A stretch of DNA of 64,000 nt, from positions 1,798,001 through 1,862,000 of the forward strand of contig NZ_VFMR01000001.1 in NCBI RefSeq assembly GCF_006715145.1, given 5' to 3'. The notes under the pieces were generated by a model. That model made no database searches. It saw nothing but the letters and a program-made list of their open reading frames with translations, and had not been told where the DNA came from. Within the stretch, counting starts at the first letter, position 1. The number at the start of each line of letters is the position of its first letter. Positions 9,601-18,289 of the stretch are shown piece by piece. This DNA comes from Microbacterium sp. SLBN-146. Lineage in GTDB: Bacteria; Actinomycetota; Actinomycetes; Actinomycetales; Microbacteriaceae. The position numbers were made by a program, and so were the translations under genes.

Positions 9601-12004
9601 TCAGCGTTGTGGTCGGGGCGAGCTCGACGAACAGCGGTGTCTCCCCTTCGCCGAGCAACGTGCGCACACCATGCTCGAACTGGACGCCCGACCGCATCTG
9701 CGCGGCCCAGTACGAACCACGAGTGACGGCGGCATCCGCCCATTCTCCCGTGAGGTTCGACACGAAGCGTCCCGTCGGCGGGACGATCGGCAGTTCGTCG
9801 ACGATCCGCTCGAACTCTGCGCGCACGCCGTCGAGCGCAGCGGAGTGGAACGCGTGCGACGTCGTGACGCGCACGGCCCCGATTCCCGCCTCCGTCAGCG
9901 CTGCCTCGGTTGCCTCGATGAGCGGCGTCGGCCCCGACAGGGTCGTCGAGACGGGAGAGTTGAACGCGGCGAACTCGACTCCCTCGACGAGGTGGGGCGC
10001 GATCTGGTCGGGTCCCGCCATGACCGCGAGCATGCTGCCCGGCGCCGCCGTCGACATGAGCCGCGCGCGGGCGTGCACGAGTCGCACGCCATCCTCGACG
10101 GCGAGTGCGCCCGCGGCGCACGCGGCGGCGATCTCGCCGACGGAATGGCCGATGGACGCCGTCGGCTGGATGCCGAAGGACCGCAGCACTTCGAGGCACG
10201 CGACCTGGCAGAGGAATAGGGCGGGTTGGACGACCCGAGTGTCGGTGGTCGCCGGGGAGTCGGGGTCGAGCAGGAGCGCGCGCACCGCCGGCTCGGTGGG
10301 ATCGTCGCCGTCGAGCGTGGCCAGCAGAGCCAGCCCCGACTCCACGGCCTCTTTCGCAACCGGAAACGCTTCGGCGATCGCCGACAACATGCCCGGGAAC
10401 TGGCTTCCCTGTCCCGGGAACAGCGCGACGATGGGGGCACCCGCGCGTGCCTTCGTCGGGGTCAGATTGCGAAGGGCCGCCACGCACTCCTCGATCGTCT
10501 GCCCCGCGACAGCGCCGCGGTGGGCGAAGAACGCGCGCCCGGTCTGGGTGACGGCCGCGGCGGCCGGCAGCTCGGACTCGTCGAGTGCCGAGATCGCGTC
10601 GGCGAGGTTCTTCGCTGCCGCCTCGAAGGCCTCGGGCGTGCGAGCAGAGACGAGCAGCTGTTGTGTCTGCGCGGGACGACCGGCACGCGCGGGGACCGGA
10701 GCCGGCGGTGCCTCGACGATGATGTGCGCATTGGTCCCGCCGATCCCGAACGAGCTGATGCCGGCGCGGCGCGGCCGATCGGCCTCGGGCCAGTCGATCG
10801 GCTCGACGGGGATGAAGAAGGGACTCGATTCGAGCTCGAGCCGGGGATTGATCCGTTCCAGGTTCACGGTGGGCGGGATCGTCCCGTGTCGCATCGACAT
10901 GAGCACTTTCGCGAGGCCCGCCATCCCCGCGGCAGGCCCCATGTGTCCGATGTTGCCCTTGACCGAGCCGATCGGGATCGAGCCGGGGGCGAGCTGGGCA
11001 TGCGCGTACGCGCGCCGCAGTCCCGCCACCTCGATGGGGTCGCCGACGACTGTTCCCGTGGCGTGGGCCTCGATGTAGTCGATCGAGCCTGCGGGCACGT
11101 CGGCGTCTGCCAGCGCTTCTGTGATGAGCATCGCCTGCCCGCTCACGCTGGGGGCCGTGAACCCCGCGCGGTCCGATCCGTCGTTGTTGACGGCGCTGCC
11201 ACGGATCACGCCGATGATCGCGTCGCCGGCTTCGAGGGCGTCGTCGAGTCGACGGAGGAGCACGACTCCCACACCGCTGCCGAAGATCGTCCCGGTCGCC
11301 TCGGCATCGAACGGCCGGCAGCGCCCGTCCTTCGCGAAGATCCCGCCCTCGCTCCAGTGGTATCCCGCATCGAGGGGAAGCTCGACCTCGACCGCGCCCG
11401 CCAGAGCGAAGTCGGACTCGCCTGCGCGCAGCGACTGGCATGCCAGATGGATCGCCACGAGAGCCGTCGAGCACGCCGTCTGCACGTTGACGCTGGGGCC
11501 GTGCAGCCCGAGCCGATAGCTCACCGTCGTGCAGAGGTAGTCGACACTGTTGCTCACATCGATCGCCATCTGACCCACAGCGGACTTCATGTCGCGGTTG
11601 CGAGAGACGTGGTGCTCTCCGTAGAGGCTGTTGGCCATGCCGCCGAAGACACCCACGTGCGCGTCGAGGTCGGCTGGATTGTATCCGGCGTCCTCGAAGG
11701 CGTGGTAGCAGCTCTCGAGGAAGAGGCGTCCCTGAGGATCTCGGATCTCCGCCTCGCGCGGCGAGTACCCGAAGAATTTGGCATCGAAGCGGTCCACGCC
11801 GTCGAGTGTCGACGAGACGGGCACGAACTGGGGATCGGCTCTCATCTGCTCGGTGACCCCGGCGGCCTCGAGGGTCTCGGGACTCAGCGTCTCGACCGAG
11901 ACGACGCCGTCGCGGAGATTGGTCCAGAACTCATCCGCGGAGGATGCACCCGGGAGCCGGATGCTCATGCCGATGATCGCGATCAATTCTGAAGCGTCAG
12001 CCAC
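6683..12004 (-). CDS. One-module type I polyketide synthase, KS-AT-KR-DH-ACP
   Basis: The protein has 1773 residues. I place the start at GTG 12004 because GGGAGG lies just upstream; GTG 12034 has no such site. KS: active Cys near residue 178 (TACSTALV), His in EAHATGT near 313 and in NIGH near 351. AT: FPGQGSQFPGM near 530, GHSVGE with the active Ser near 619, and the HAFH motif near 717 that usually marks malonyl-CoA. KR: GGFGGIG near 1120 and Tyr in DYCSANAY near 1273, so probably active. A double-hotdog DH-like domain follows the KR, with HRIDG near 1365 and HPSLLDLA later; the usual Pro of HxxxGxxxxP is missing. ACP: GGNSLVAVQ with the pantetheine Ser near 1731. No loading or release domain is present. 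KR before DH is unusual for modular PKS. Confidence 0.93.
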   Translation of the reverse strand: MADASELIAIIGMSIRLPGASSADEFWTNLRDGVVSVETLSPETLEAAGVTEQMRADPQFVPVSSTLDGVDRFDAKFFGYSPREAEIRDPQGRLFLESCYHAFEDAGYNPADLDAHVGVFGGMANSLYGEHHVSRNRDMKSAVGQMAIDVSNSVDYLCTTVSYRLGLHGPSVNVQTACSTALVAIHLACQSLRAGESDFALAGAVEVELPLDAGYHWSEGGIFAKDGRCRPFDAEATGTIFGSGVGVVLLRRLDDALEAGDAIIGVIRGSAVNNDGSDRAGFTAPSVSGQAMLITEALADADVPAGSIDYIEAHATGTVVGDPIEVAGLRRAYAHAQLAPGSIPIGSVKGNIGHMGPAAGMAGLAKVLMSMRHGTIPPTVNLERINPRLELESSPFFIPVEPIDWPEADRPRRAGISSFGIGGTNAHIIVEAPPAPVPARAGRPAQTQQLLVSARTPEAFEAAAKNLADAISALDESELPAAAAVTQTGRAFFAHRGAVAGQTIEECVAALRNLTPTKARAGAPIVALFPGQGSQFPGMLSAIAEAFPVAKEAVESGLALLATLDGDDPTEPAVRALLLDPDSPATTDTRVVQPALFLCQVACLEVLRSFGIQPTASIGHSVGEIAAACAAGALAVEDGVRLVHARARLMSTAAPGSMLAVMAGPDQIAPHLVEGVEFAAFNSPVSTTLSGPTPLIEATEAALTEAGIGAVRVTTSHAFHSAALDGVRAEFERIVDELPIVPPTGRFVSNLTGEWADAAVTRGSYWAAQMRSGVQFEHGVRTLLGEGETPLFVELAPTTTLSRFVAAISPDATEAAPFRKNDTAQDAAAAPSRMWVGGADVDWRRLWSSLPPKIHLPGYPFARTRYWVDPDRDWKTVADARPEAAHSLDDGALGLVTWRETAPRVDRAELSGSRWLIVADEESALSAEMVQALSSAGAVVTDRVVGHDDWTDLAAAQRAVRSELSSAVAEASTGSGTLRIVHVVAGRTEHDRFTAPFHIAHALSQALESRRDGTSVHVTTVTANLWADGPDGDPSMALAIGPTLLAQRELAGVTSQIVDTDGRASGVAILRESAAPQSSHPVRLRGGRRWECEHVPFGLPDDPETATAPLREGGVYLITGGFGGIGRTVADWIARSVRATIVLVARTPLPEREQWGLLLDDPDTPAAVRDRLEAVLALESAGSVVDIILGDIADEHTIAALRRRHPEPTAVFHCAGVAGGGMLAVRTADEAERVLRPKVLATNALWEAYNGVAEMFVLFSSSTAINGTFGMVDYCSANAYMDAFARTHATGATRIISIGWSGWSEVGMVVDNQTNAPEAYRALQRTGAGRSVEHPLLSRWVQLSDDIVEYETDLAPGGHWTHAEHRIDGREVLVGAAIVEAVRAALAHDGEVELRDVVYLLPVTVVGETMLVTRAVKGSEGWECTVDVVRDGADRQTALVCRAVPVAVPSVPVTIDLDAIAQRCDRGAIGDDELLAPGTLVDLGAHWRRIESTLVGEKEELARISLAQEYWSECAQFVIHPSLLDLAVADAQVRPLILARGDSHLPLGFDRITVHAPLEPVIYSHIRHLDDVDGDVVTVDVDIYDASGRLLVSVERFTTRKAVRGELVASFDGLANELDTATTTTGASITPAFGIAALARIIQWGAAPHVLVCPEGIVEMMAWSEGFTTTLLEDALGEENLGAASSERLTDTEYVAPRTTVERELCAIWGDALGSAQVGIDDDFFDIGGNSLVAVQLASRMRARLEVSVPIAHIFEFPTVRALSSALSLADAR

Positions 12005-12309
12005 AATTCCTCCCGAAAATTCGCGCTCTTTCACGATGGAAAATCACCGTGAAAGTAGGAAATCTCTCGCGGTTCCGCCGGGAGCCCGCTCGCCACCGCA
12101 CCGCGACCTCCCGATTCTTGCTCAGGGCCGAAAGCCCCGGCATCTCGCGAGATTGCGGCGATGCTAGCACAGGTCCACGTCGTGTCCAGGAGCCTTGTTC
12201 ACGCCCATCGATGCCAGGGCGGGCGCGAGAAAACTCGGGGTAGCGCAAGCGGCGTTCTTTGAATAATCTCGTCGTTTATCGAGCCCGGTGTGAAGGGAAA
12301 AGATCGAAA
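12005..12309. promoter_or_regulatory. Divergent control region between the two biosynthetic operons
   Basis: These 305 bases carry no gene and must hold promoters for both arms. Two symmetric sites stand out. TTTCACG at 12029-12035 is mirrored by CGTGAAA at 12048-12054, inside the leader of the leftward PKS. TCTCGCGAGA at 12143-12152 is a perfect palindrome near the centre. Both could bind a regulator. No pathway-specific regulator gene is visible in the locus, so control may come from elsewhere or from Lsr2. I could not identify convincing -35/-10 pairs. Confidence 0.5.
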
Positions 12310-15300
12310 ATGACGTCGCATTCCGGCAACCCTTCTCGTGTCGCGATCATCGGGATGAGCCTGCGGTTTCCGGGTGCGGACAGTCCCGACGAGTTCTGGC
12401 GGAACCTGGTCGAAGGCCGTGAATCGATCGACGAGCTCGATCGCGACAGGCTCCGCGAGGAGGGCGTGTCCGAGTCGTATCTGAGCAGCCCGGACTACGT
12501 GCTCCGCAAGCCGATGATCGGGGACATCTCGCACTTCGACGCCTCGTACTTCGGTCTCACGCGACTGCAGGCGCAGATCATGGATCCGCAGCACCGCATT
12601 TTCCTCGAAGTGTGCGAGGCCGCGCTCCAGACCGCCAACATCGGCGATCGCGCCCGGGTGCCGATCGGTGTCTTCGGGGGCGCGGCGCCGAACCGCTACA
12701 TCGAGAAGGTCTACCGAGACGTCGACCTCGTCGAGAGCGCGGGACTCATGGCGATCGAGATCGCCAATCAGCCCGACTACCTCGCCACCCGCGTCTCGCA
12801 TGTCCTCGGTCTGCGCGGACCCAGCCTGTCGGTCCAGACGGCGTGTTCGACGGCGCTCGTGGCGGTGCACCTGGCCGTCCGGGCCATCGTGAACGGGGAG
12901 TGCGACGTCGCACTCGCGGGCGGCATATCGGTCGAGATGCCCTACTGGACGGGAGTCGACTGGACACCGGACTCGATCTTCTCCAAGACCGGGCGGTGCC
13001 GGGCGTTCGACGCGGCCGCCGACGGGACGATCTTCGGGGCCGGTGCCGGTGTCGTGGTGCTGAAGTCCCTCGAGCGCGCGATCGCCGACGGCGATCGGAT
13101 CCGAGCGGTCATCAGCGCGAGCATGACCAACAACGACGCTGCGGACCGCAACGGATTCACGTCGCCGGGCGGACCGGGGCAGGTCGATCTGCTCATGCGG
13201 CTGTTCGACAACTCCGGCATCGACAGGGCGAGCATCGGTTACGTCGAATCGCACGGCACGGGCACAGCGGTGGGCGACCCCATCGAATTCGCCTCGCTTA
13301 CGGAGGCGTTCACCTCGGTCTGGGACGACGACCCGCAGTGGGGGTGTCCCATCGGGTCGGTGAAGACCAACATCGGCCACCTCGGTGCCGCCGCCGGCAT
13401 CGCCGGACTCATCAAGGCCGTCCTCGCTCTCGAGAACGACTACATCCCACCCACACTCCACTTCGAGAAGCCCAGCGAAGCGATCGATTGGGTCAACAGT
13501 CCCTTCCGGGTCTGCGCCGTCGGCGAGGAGTGGGCAGGCCGCGAGCGCCGCCGCGCTCTGGTCAGCTCCTTCGGTATCGGCGGAACGAACGCCGCCGTCG
13601 TCGTCGACAAGGCGGATCCCGCCTGGTGGACGTCCTCTCGGTCAGAGAGCGATACCGATACGGATACCGACGGTCTCACGCTCGTGCCGATCGCCGGGCC
13701 CACACAGGGCGCCGTCGCGCGGTTCGCCGCCGAGATCGCAGACCACCTCGACGCGCATCCGGACACGAGCCTCGTCTCCGTCGCCAAGACGCTCGCAACG
13801 GGCCGTCCGCACGGCCGGTTCCGCCGCGCGATCCTGGCGGGAGGGCGTCGCGAGGCCGTCGACGCCCTGCGGGCGCTCGGCGAGGCGGACGCGATCCGCG
13901 CCGTCGACGACGCGCGGTACGTCGCGATGTTCCCCGGGCAGGGCTCGCAGTTCCCGGGGATGGCCGCCGCTCTCGCGCGAGAGTCGGTCGCGTTCTCGGA
14001 CGCGCTGGAAGAGGCGCTCGACGCGCTGCGCGTAGCGGGCGCAGACGTTCGCGCGGCCGTCCTCGATCCGGCGAGCGACCCCGATGCGCTCATGGCGACG
14101 GAGGTCGCTCAGCCGGCCCTCTTCGCTGTCGAGTACGCCCTCGCACGCGCCTGGATCGCCGCTGCGGGCGATCCCGTGGCCGTGCTCGGTCACAGCATCG
14201 GAGAGTTCGCCGCCGCGTGCATCGCCGGTGTCTTCACGCTCGAGGACGCGGCGGGCGCTGTCGTGCAGCGAGGGCGGCTCATGCAAGCGATGGCGCCAGG
14301 GGCGATGGCGGCCATCACGGGTGAAACGAAGCTCGTGTCGGACATGCTCCCGGCAGAGCTCGCCGTGGCTGCACGTAACTCGCCGTCCTCGACGGTCGTG
14401 TCGGGGCCCGAAGACGCCGTCGAGCGATTCATGCGCCGCGCGACGCTTCTCGGGATGAAGGCGACGCGGCTGAAGACGTCGCACGCCTTCCATTCGCCCA
14501 TGATGCGCGAGGCCCGTGATCGTTTCGCGGAGCATCTCCGAGCCGCGCCCTTGTCGATTCCGCGCATCCCCGTCGTCTCGACGCAGACGGGGCTCGAGCT
14601 CACGAACGAGCAGGCCGTGGACGCCTCCTTCTGGGCTGACCAGATCCTCGCTCCCGTCGAATTCATGAAGGCCGTCCGTCGTGCCGTGTCCTTCTCGGGC
14701 AGCTTCGTCGAGATCGGTCCCGGCACGGCGCTCACGGTGCTGGCTCGACAGTCGCAGCGCGGCGGGATCACGCGCGTCGATTCGACACCCCTCCTGCCGC
14801 GGGGGGACGAGGGTGAGGCCGACTCGCGGTCGTACCTCTCCGCGATCGCCGCGCTGTGGACGCGAGGGCACGCGATCGACTGGACGCAGGTGTTTCCGGC
14901 AGAATCACCGCGCACCGACGTCCCCGTCTATCCCTTCGAGCGGGTGTCGCACTGGTTCGACCGTGAGGCGGTCGCGCGCAGCCGTGACCAGGATGACGAC
15001 GACGGCGACATCCAGTCGGTGGATCGCTCGGTGTACGAACCGACATGGAGACGACGCGAGCTCGTCACCGAAAGCGGCGAGACCCCCGCGCGCTGGTTGC
15101 TCTTCGGAGACGGGCGGTCGCTCGGAGCGCTCCCGGACCATCTGGAGGCCCGCGGTGCCGACGTCCGCGTCGTCGACGTGTCGGCGGCGGTCGCGGGCGC
15201 CGGGTCTATCGACGAGACGATCCGTGTGCAGGTCGAGAGGATCGAGGACTCCGGATTCGTTCCCGAGGCTGTCGTCTTCGCGTCATCCGAGAGGACCGGC

Positions 15301-17622
15301 AACGGTCTCGACACCGACTTCTTCGCGCCGCTCGCGCTCGTCACGGCGCTCGTGCGACTGTGGCCGGACGAGCCCATCGCCGTCGCCGCGGTCACATCCG
15401 GGGCGCTGGACGTCTCGGGAGCGGATCCGCTCGATCCCCTGCGCGCACTCCAGCTGGGTCCGTTCACGGTCGTGCCTCGCGAGATGCCGTTGTTGAGCGG
15501 CGCGCTGATCGATGTGGCGGGTCGCGGCATCGATGCCCGCACCGCCCGGGCGATCGAGGGAGAGTTCGCCGCAGGCCTGCCGACCTCCGTCGTCGCCCTC
15601 CGGGGTTCGGCGCGGTGGGTCCGCGACTTCACTCGTGTGCCGCTCCCGGCCAAGGACACGCAGCCGCCCGCCGTCCTGGCGGACGGGGGAGTCTTCGTGA
15701 TCACGGGCGGGACGGGCGGGATCGGGCTCGCCGTGGCCGCCTACCTCGCCGAGTGGCCCGGCCTGCGCGTGGCCCTCCTGGCCCGCCGCGGGCCCGCCGC
15801 GCTCGGCTACCAGGACACACGCCTGCAGGTACCCGACGCGCGGTCGTCCGGCGCTCTGCTGAATCCCGCGCTGCGACGCATGGCCGCAGAGGGCCGTCTG
15901 CTGGCGCTTCGGTGCGATGTCGTGGATGCCGAATCCGTGGCATCCGCCGTCGCCGATGTGCGATCGGAGTGGGGCCCCATCACCGCCGTCGTCCATGCCG
16001 CCGGCGCGATCGCGAGCGGTCTCGCAGTCGATCGCACCGCCGATGTGTCGCGCGGCGTGCTCGAGCCGAAGGTGCGCGGGGCCGATAACATTCTCGCCGC
16101 CGTCGAGGGCGAGGCAGCACTCGTCATGCTCTTCGCCTCGATCGTCGGCGTCACGAGCGACCCGGGGAACGTGGACTACTGCTCAGGAAACGCCTACCTC
16201 GACGCGCTCGCCCGGCATCGCGACGGCGCGACGACGCGCGTCGTCGCGATCGACTGGTGCGGCTGGACCGACGTCGGCATGTTGCGTGCGACGACGTCAC
16301 GCCCGGCGGCGGCGGCGACACCCCTCGGCACACGGCATCCGATCCTCGAGGCCGTGACGAGGTCGGACGATGCCGTGACGGTGACGGGTCGTATGCTGCC
16401 CGAGACCTCCGGACGCCTCGACGATCACCGCATGTTCGGGGTCCGTGTGCTGTCCTCCACGACCGTCCTGGATCTCATCCTCACCGCCGCCGGAGAAGCT
16501 GCCGGCGGACCCGTGGAGGTGTGCGACGTCTTCTTCGGGAGCCCCGTGCGCGTGGAAGCCCCCACGGACGTGCGGATCGTCGGGACGGATGACCTCGACG
16601 GCGAGGGGATGTCGTGGCACGCGCAGTTCCGCACGAGCGACGCCGTGCCCTGGGAGACGCACGGCGTGGCACGTTCGCGGACGCTCGCTCCGGCGCACGA
16701 CGCCGCCCCCGCATGGGCGCGCGCGCAAGAGCTCGAGACCAGGGCAGCACGTCTCGTCGACTATGACGCCATGACGGCCGTTGAGATCCGCGATCGCTGG
16801 CGGGAAGTGGACGCCGTGCACGATGGCGTCCATGAGCAGCTCGTGCGCGTCGGATCGGGGGGTGCGGCGGCCGACGGGTGGAGCGCTGACCCGGTCTCCA
16901 TGGACAACGCGCTGACCCTCGGCCTGACGATCACGGAAGACTCCCCGGACGGCACCGCGTGGTTGCCCGCCGGGATCGACGCGGTCCGCGTGTACGGGCG
17001 CCTCGAAGGGGAGTTGCTCTCCTACATCCGTCGCGTCGATCTCGACGACCGCTCGTCCCTCACCTTCGATGTCACCGTCTTCGACCGTGGAGGACTCCTT
17101 CTGGCATCCGCGACCGGCATGCGGCTGCGGCAGGTGCCGGTCGACGCTGCGGCGACGCCCGAAGCCTCGACGGCGGCGTCGACGGACATCGCCGTCAACG
17201 GCGACCTGTCCGACTACTTCGTGCGTCCGGAGGAAGGGATCCGCCTGTTCGACGCGATCCTGCGCTTGCAGGGCGGCGACCGCTACGTCATCTCACGCAT
17301 CGCCCCGGGGCACCTGCTGGACGCCTCGACGTTGCAGCGCCGCCGGTCGACGGACGCGTTCGACATCGCGGCGGAGCACGAGCTCGACGTGGACCCGACG
17401 GTGTTGCGCCTCATGCGGATGATGGCCGATGCCCTGGGAAATCCGCGGCTGGATGCCGACGAGGACTTCTTCGATGCGGGTGGCAACTCGCTCGTCGCCG
17501 TCCAACTGCTCAGCAGGGTGCGCGCGGAGTTCGCCGTGACCATTCCGGGTACGGCGCTCATCGACTGTCCCACTCCGCGGTCGCTCGCGGGCCTCGTCGA
17601 GCGACTCCGGCCCGCCGCCTGA
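12310..17622 (+). CDS. Second one-module type I polyketide synthase, KS-AT-KR-DH-like-ACP
   Basis: The protein has 1770 residues from ATG 12310, preceded by AAGGG about twelve bases upstream; TTG 12259 is an in-frame alternative. KS: Cys179 in TACSTALV, His in ESHGTGT near 314 and NIGH near 356. AT: FPGQGSQFPGM near 542, GHSIGE near 628, and HAFH near 724 (malonyl type). KR: ITGGTGGIG near 1131 and Tyr in DYCSGNAY near 1288. A DH-like double-hotdog region follows, with only HRMFG near 1372 kept of the catalytic motif, so dehydration is doubtful. ACP: DAGGNSLVAVQ with Ser near 1727. Architecture and length match the leftward PKS, and the two probably arose by duplication. It leads the rightward operon; how the two modules pass the chain is unknown. 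Confidence 0.93.
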   Translation: MTSHSGNPSRVAIIGMSLRFPGADSPDEFWRNLVEGRESIDELDRDRLREEGVSESYLSSPDYVLRKPMIGDISHFDASYFGLTRLQAQIMDPQHRIFLEVCEAALQTANIGDRARVPIGVFGGAAPNRYIEKVYRDVDLVESAGLMAIEIANQPDYLATRVSHVLGLRGPSLSVQTACSTALVAVHLAVRAIVNGECDVALAGGISVEMPYWTGVDWTPDSIFSKTGRCRAFDAAADGTIFGAGAGVVVLKSLERAIADGDRIRAVISASMTNNDAADRNGFTSPGGPGQVDLLMRLFDNSGIDRASIGYVESHGTGTAVGDPIEFASLTEAFTSVWDDDPQWGCPIGSVKTNIGHLGAAAGIAGLIKAVLALENDYIPPTLHFEKPSEAIDWVNSPFRVCAVGEEWAGRERRRALVSSFGIGGTNAAVVVDKADPAWWTSSRSESDTDTDTDGLTLVPIAGPTQGAVARFAAEIADHLDAHPDTSLVSVAKTLATGRPHGRFRRAILAGGRREAVDALRALGEADAIRAVDDARYVAMFPGQGSQFPGMAAALARESVAFSDALEEALDALRVAGADVRAAVLDPASDPDALMATEVAQPALFAVEYALARAWIAAAGDPVAVLGHSIGEFAAACIAGVFTLEDAAGAVVQRGRLMQAMAPGAMAAITGETKLVSDMLPAELAVAARNSPSSTVVSGPEDAVERFMRRATLLGMKATRLKTSHAFHSPMMREARDRFAEHLRAAPLSIPRIPVVSTQTGLELTNEQAVDASFWADQILAPVEFMKAVRRAVSFSGSFVEIGPGTALTVLARQSQRGGITRVDSTPLLPRGDEGEADSRSYLSAIAALWTRGHAIDWTQVFPAESPRTDVPVYPFERVSHWFDREAVARSRDQDDDDGDIQSVDRSVYEPTWRRRELVTESGETPARWLLFGDGRSLGALPDHLEARGADVRVVDVSAAVAGAGSIDETIRVQVERIEDSGFVPEAVVFASSERTGNGLDTDFFAPLALVTALVRLWPDEPIAVAAVTSGALDVSGADPLDPLRALQLGPFTVVPREMPLLSGALIDVAGRGIDARTARAIEGEFAAGLPTSVVALRGSARWVRDFTRVPLPAKDTQPPAVLADGGVFVITGGTGGIGLAVAAYLAEWPGLRVALLARRGPAALGYQDTRLQVPDARSSGALLNPALRRMAAEGRLLALRCDVVDAESVASAVADVRSEWGPITAVVHAAGAIASGLAVDRTADVSRGVLEPKVRGADNILAAVEGEAALVMLFASIVGVTSDPGNVDYCSGNAYLDALARHRDGATTRVVAIDWCGWTDVGMLRATTSRPAAAATPLGTRHPILEAVTRSDDAVTVTGRMLPETSGRLDDHRMFGVRVLSSTTVLDLILTAAGEAAGGPVEVCDVFFGSPVRVEAPTDVRIVGTDDLDGEGMSWHAQFRTSDAVPWETHGVARSRTLAPAHDAAPAWARAQELETRAARLVDYDAMTAVEIRDRWREVDAVHDGVHEQLVRVGSGGAAADGWSADPVSMDNALTLGLTITEDSPDGTAWLPAGIDAVRVYGRLEGELLSYIRRVDLDDRSSLTFDVTVFDRGGLLLASATGMRLRQVPVDAAATPEASTAASTDIAVNGDLSDYFVRPEEGIRLFDAILRLQGGDRYVISRIAPGHLLDASTLQRRRSTDAFDIAAEHELDVDPTVLRLMRMMADALGNPRLDADEDFFDAGGNSLVAVQLLSRVRAEFAVTIPGTALIDCPTPRSLAGLVERLRPAA

Positions 17623-17674
17623 GGCGACGCGGCACCACGTGACCCATCCGCTGTACCCGAAACGAGGAGAGACC

Positions 17675-18289
17675 GTGCGCGGCTTGTTCGTTCATCTCGA
17701 CGCGATCAGAACCCCCGAGGATTTCGACCTTCTCGCACGCTGGTCCGCGGCCCCCGGAAGCACGTTCGCATCGGGCGGCCCGAGCTTCATCAGCGGCGAC
17801 GAGCTGCGCGAGCGACTCGCGTCGTATCCCAACACGATCATGATGATCCGCAGCAACGAGGACGAGAGGGCCGTCGGATCGGTCTCGTATCAGGACTTGG
17901 CGTACCACGGCTCCTACACGATCGGGGTCCACATCGCGGACCCGGAGCACTGGGGCGGCGGTTACGGCATCGAGGCCATGAAGCTCCTGCTGACCTACCT
18001 GTTCCACGTGCGGAACGCGCATCGGGTGCAGCTGACCGCTGCGGCCTACAACGCCAACGTCCTCATGGTGTTCACGTCCGGTCTCGCCACCGTCGAGGGG
18101 CGACTCCGCGACTACCACTTCATGGATGGCCGATACCACGATGCCATCGTCGGCTCGATCCTTCGCCACGAGTTCTACGAGATCATCGACAACTGGGGCA
18201 CGGGGGAGTCGCCGGACATGCTCTCGGCGGAGACGAAGGACGCCGCCGAAGCGGCGATCCGCCAGCTCTTTCCCGAGGACATCCTGTGA
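17675..18289 (+). CDS. GNAT-family acyltransferase, candidate peptide N-acyltransferase
   Basis: The protein has 204 residues from GTG 17675, which has GAGGAGA four bases upstream; GTG 17639 is an earlier in-frame start without a ribosome site. DPEHWGGGYGIEAMKLLL near residues 90-107 is the GNAT acyl-CoA/pantetheine loop (Q/R-x-x-G-x-G/A type), followed by the usual helix and HRVQL strand. The stop overlaps the LanKC start (GTGA), so the two are translationally coupled. GNAT enzymes move an acyl group from CoA or a carrier protein to an amine. In goadvionin biosynthesis a GNAT enzyme joins a polyketide to the N-terminus of a ribosomal peptide, and a similar role is the best guess here. The C-terminal 60 residues after the GNAT core are unassigned. 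Confidence 0.82.
   Translation: MRGLFVHLDAIRTPEDFDLLARWSAAPGSTFASGGPSFISGDELRERLASYPNTIMMIRSNEDERAVGSVSYQDLAYHGSYTIGVHIADPEHWGGGYGIEAMKLLLTYLFHVRNAHRVQLTAAAYNANVLMVFTSGLATVEGRLRDYHFMDGRYHDAIVGSILRHEFYEIIDNWGTGESPDMLSAETKDAAEAAIRQLFPEDIL

Noticed and set aside
12199-13461. Minus-strand frame opposite the start of the second PKS
   Set aside because: Shadow of the KS domain; no motif or ribosome site.
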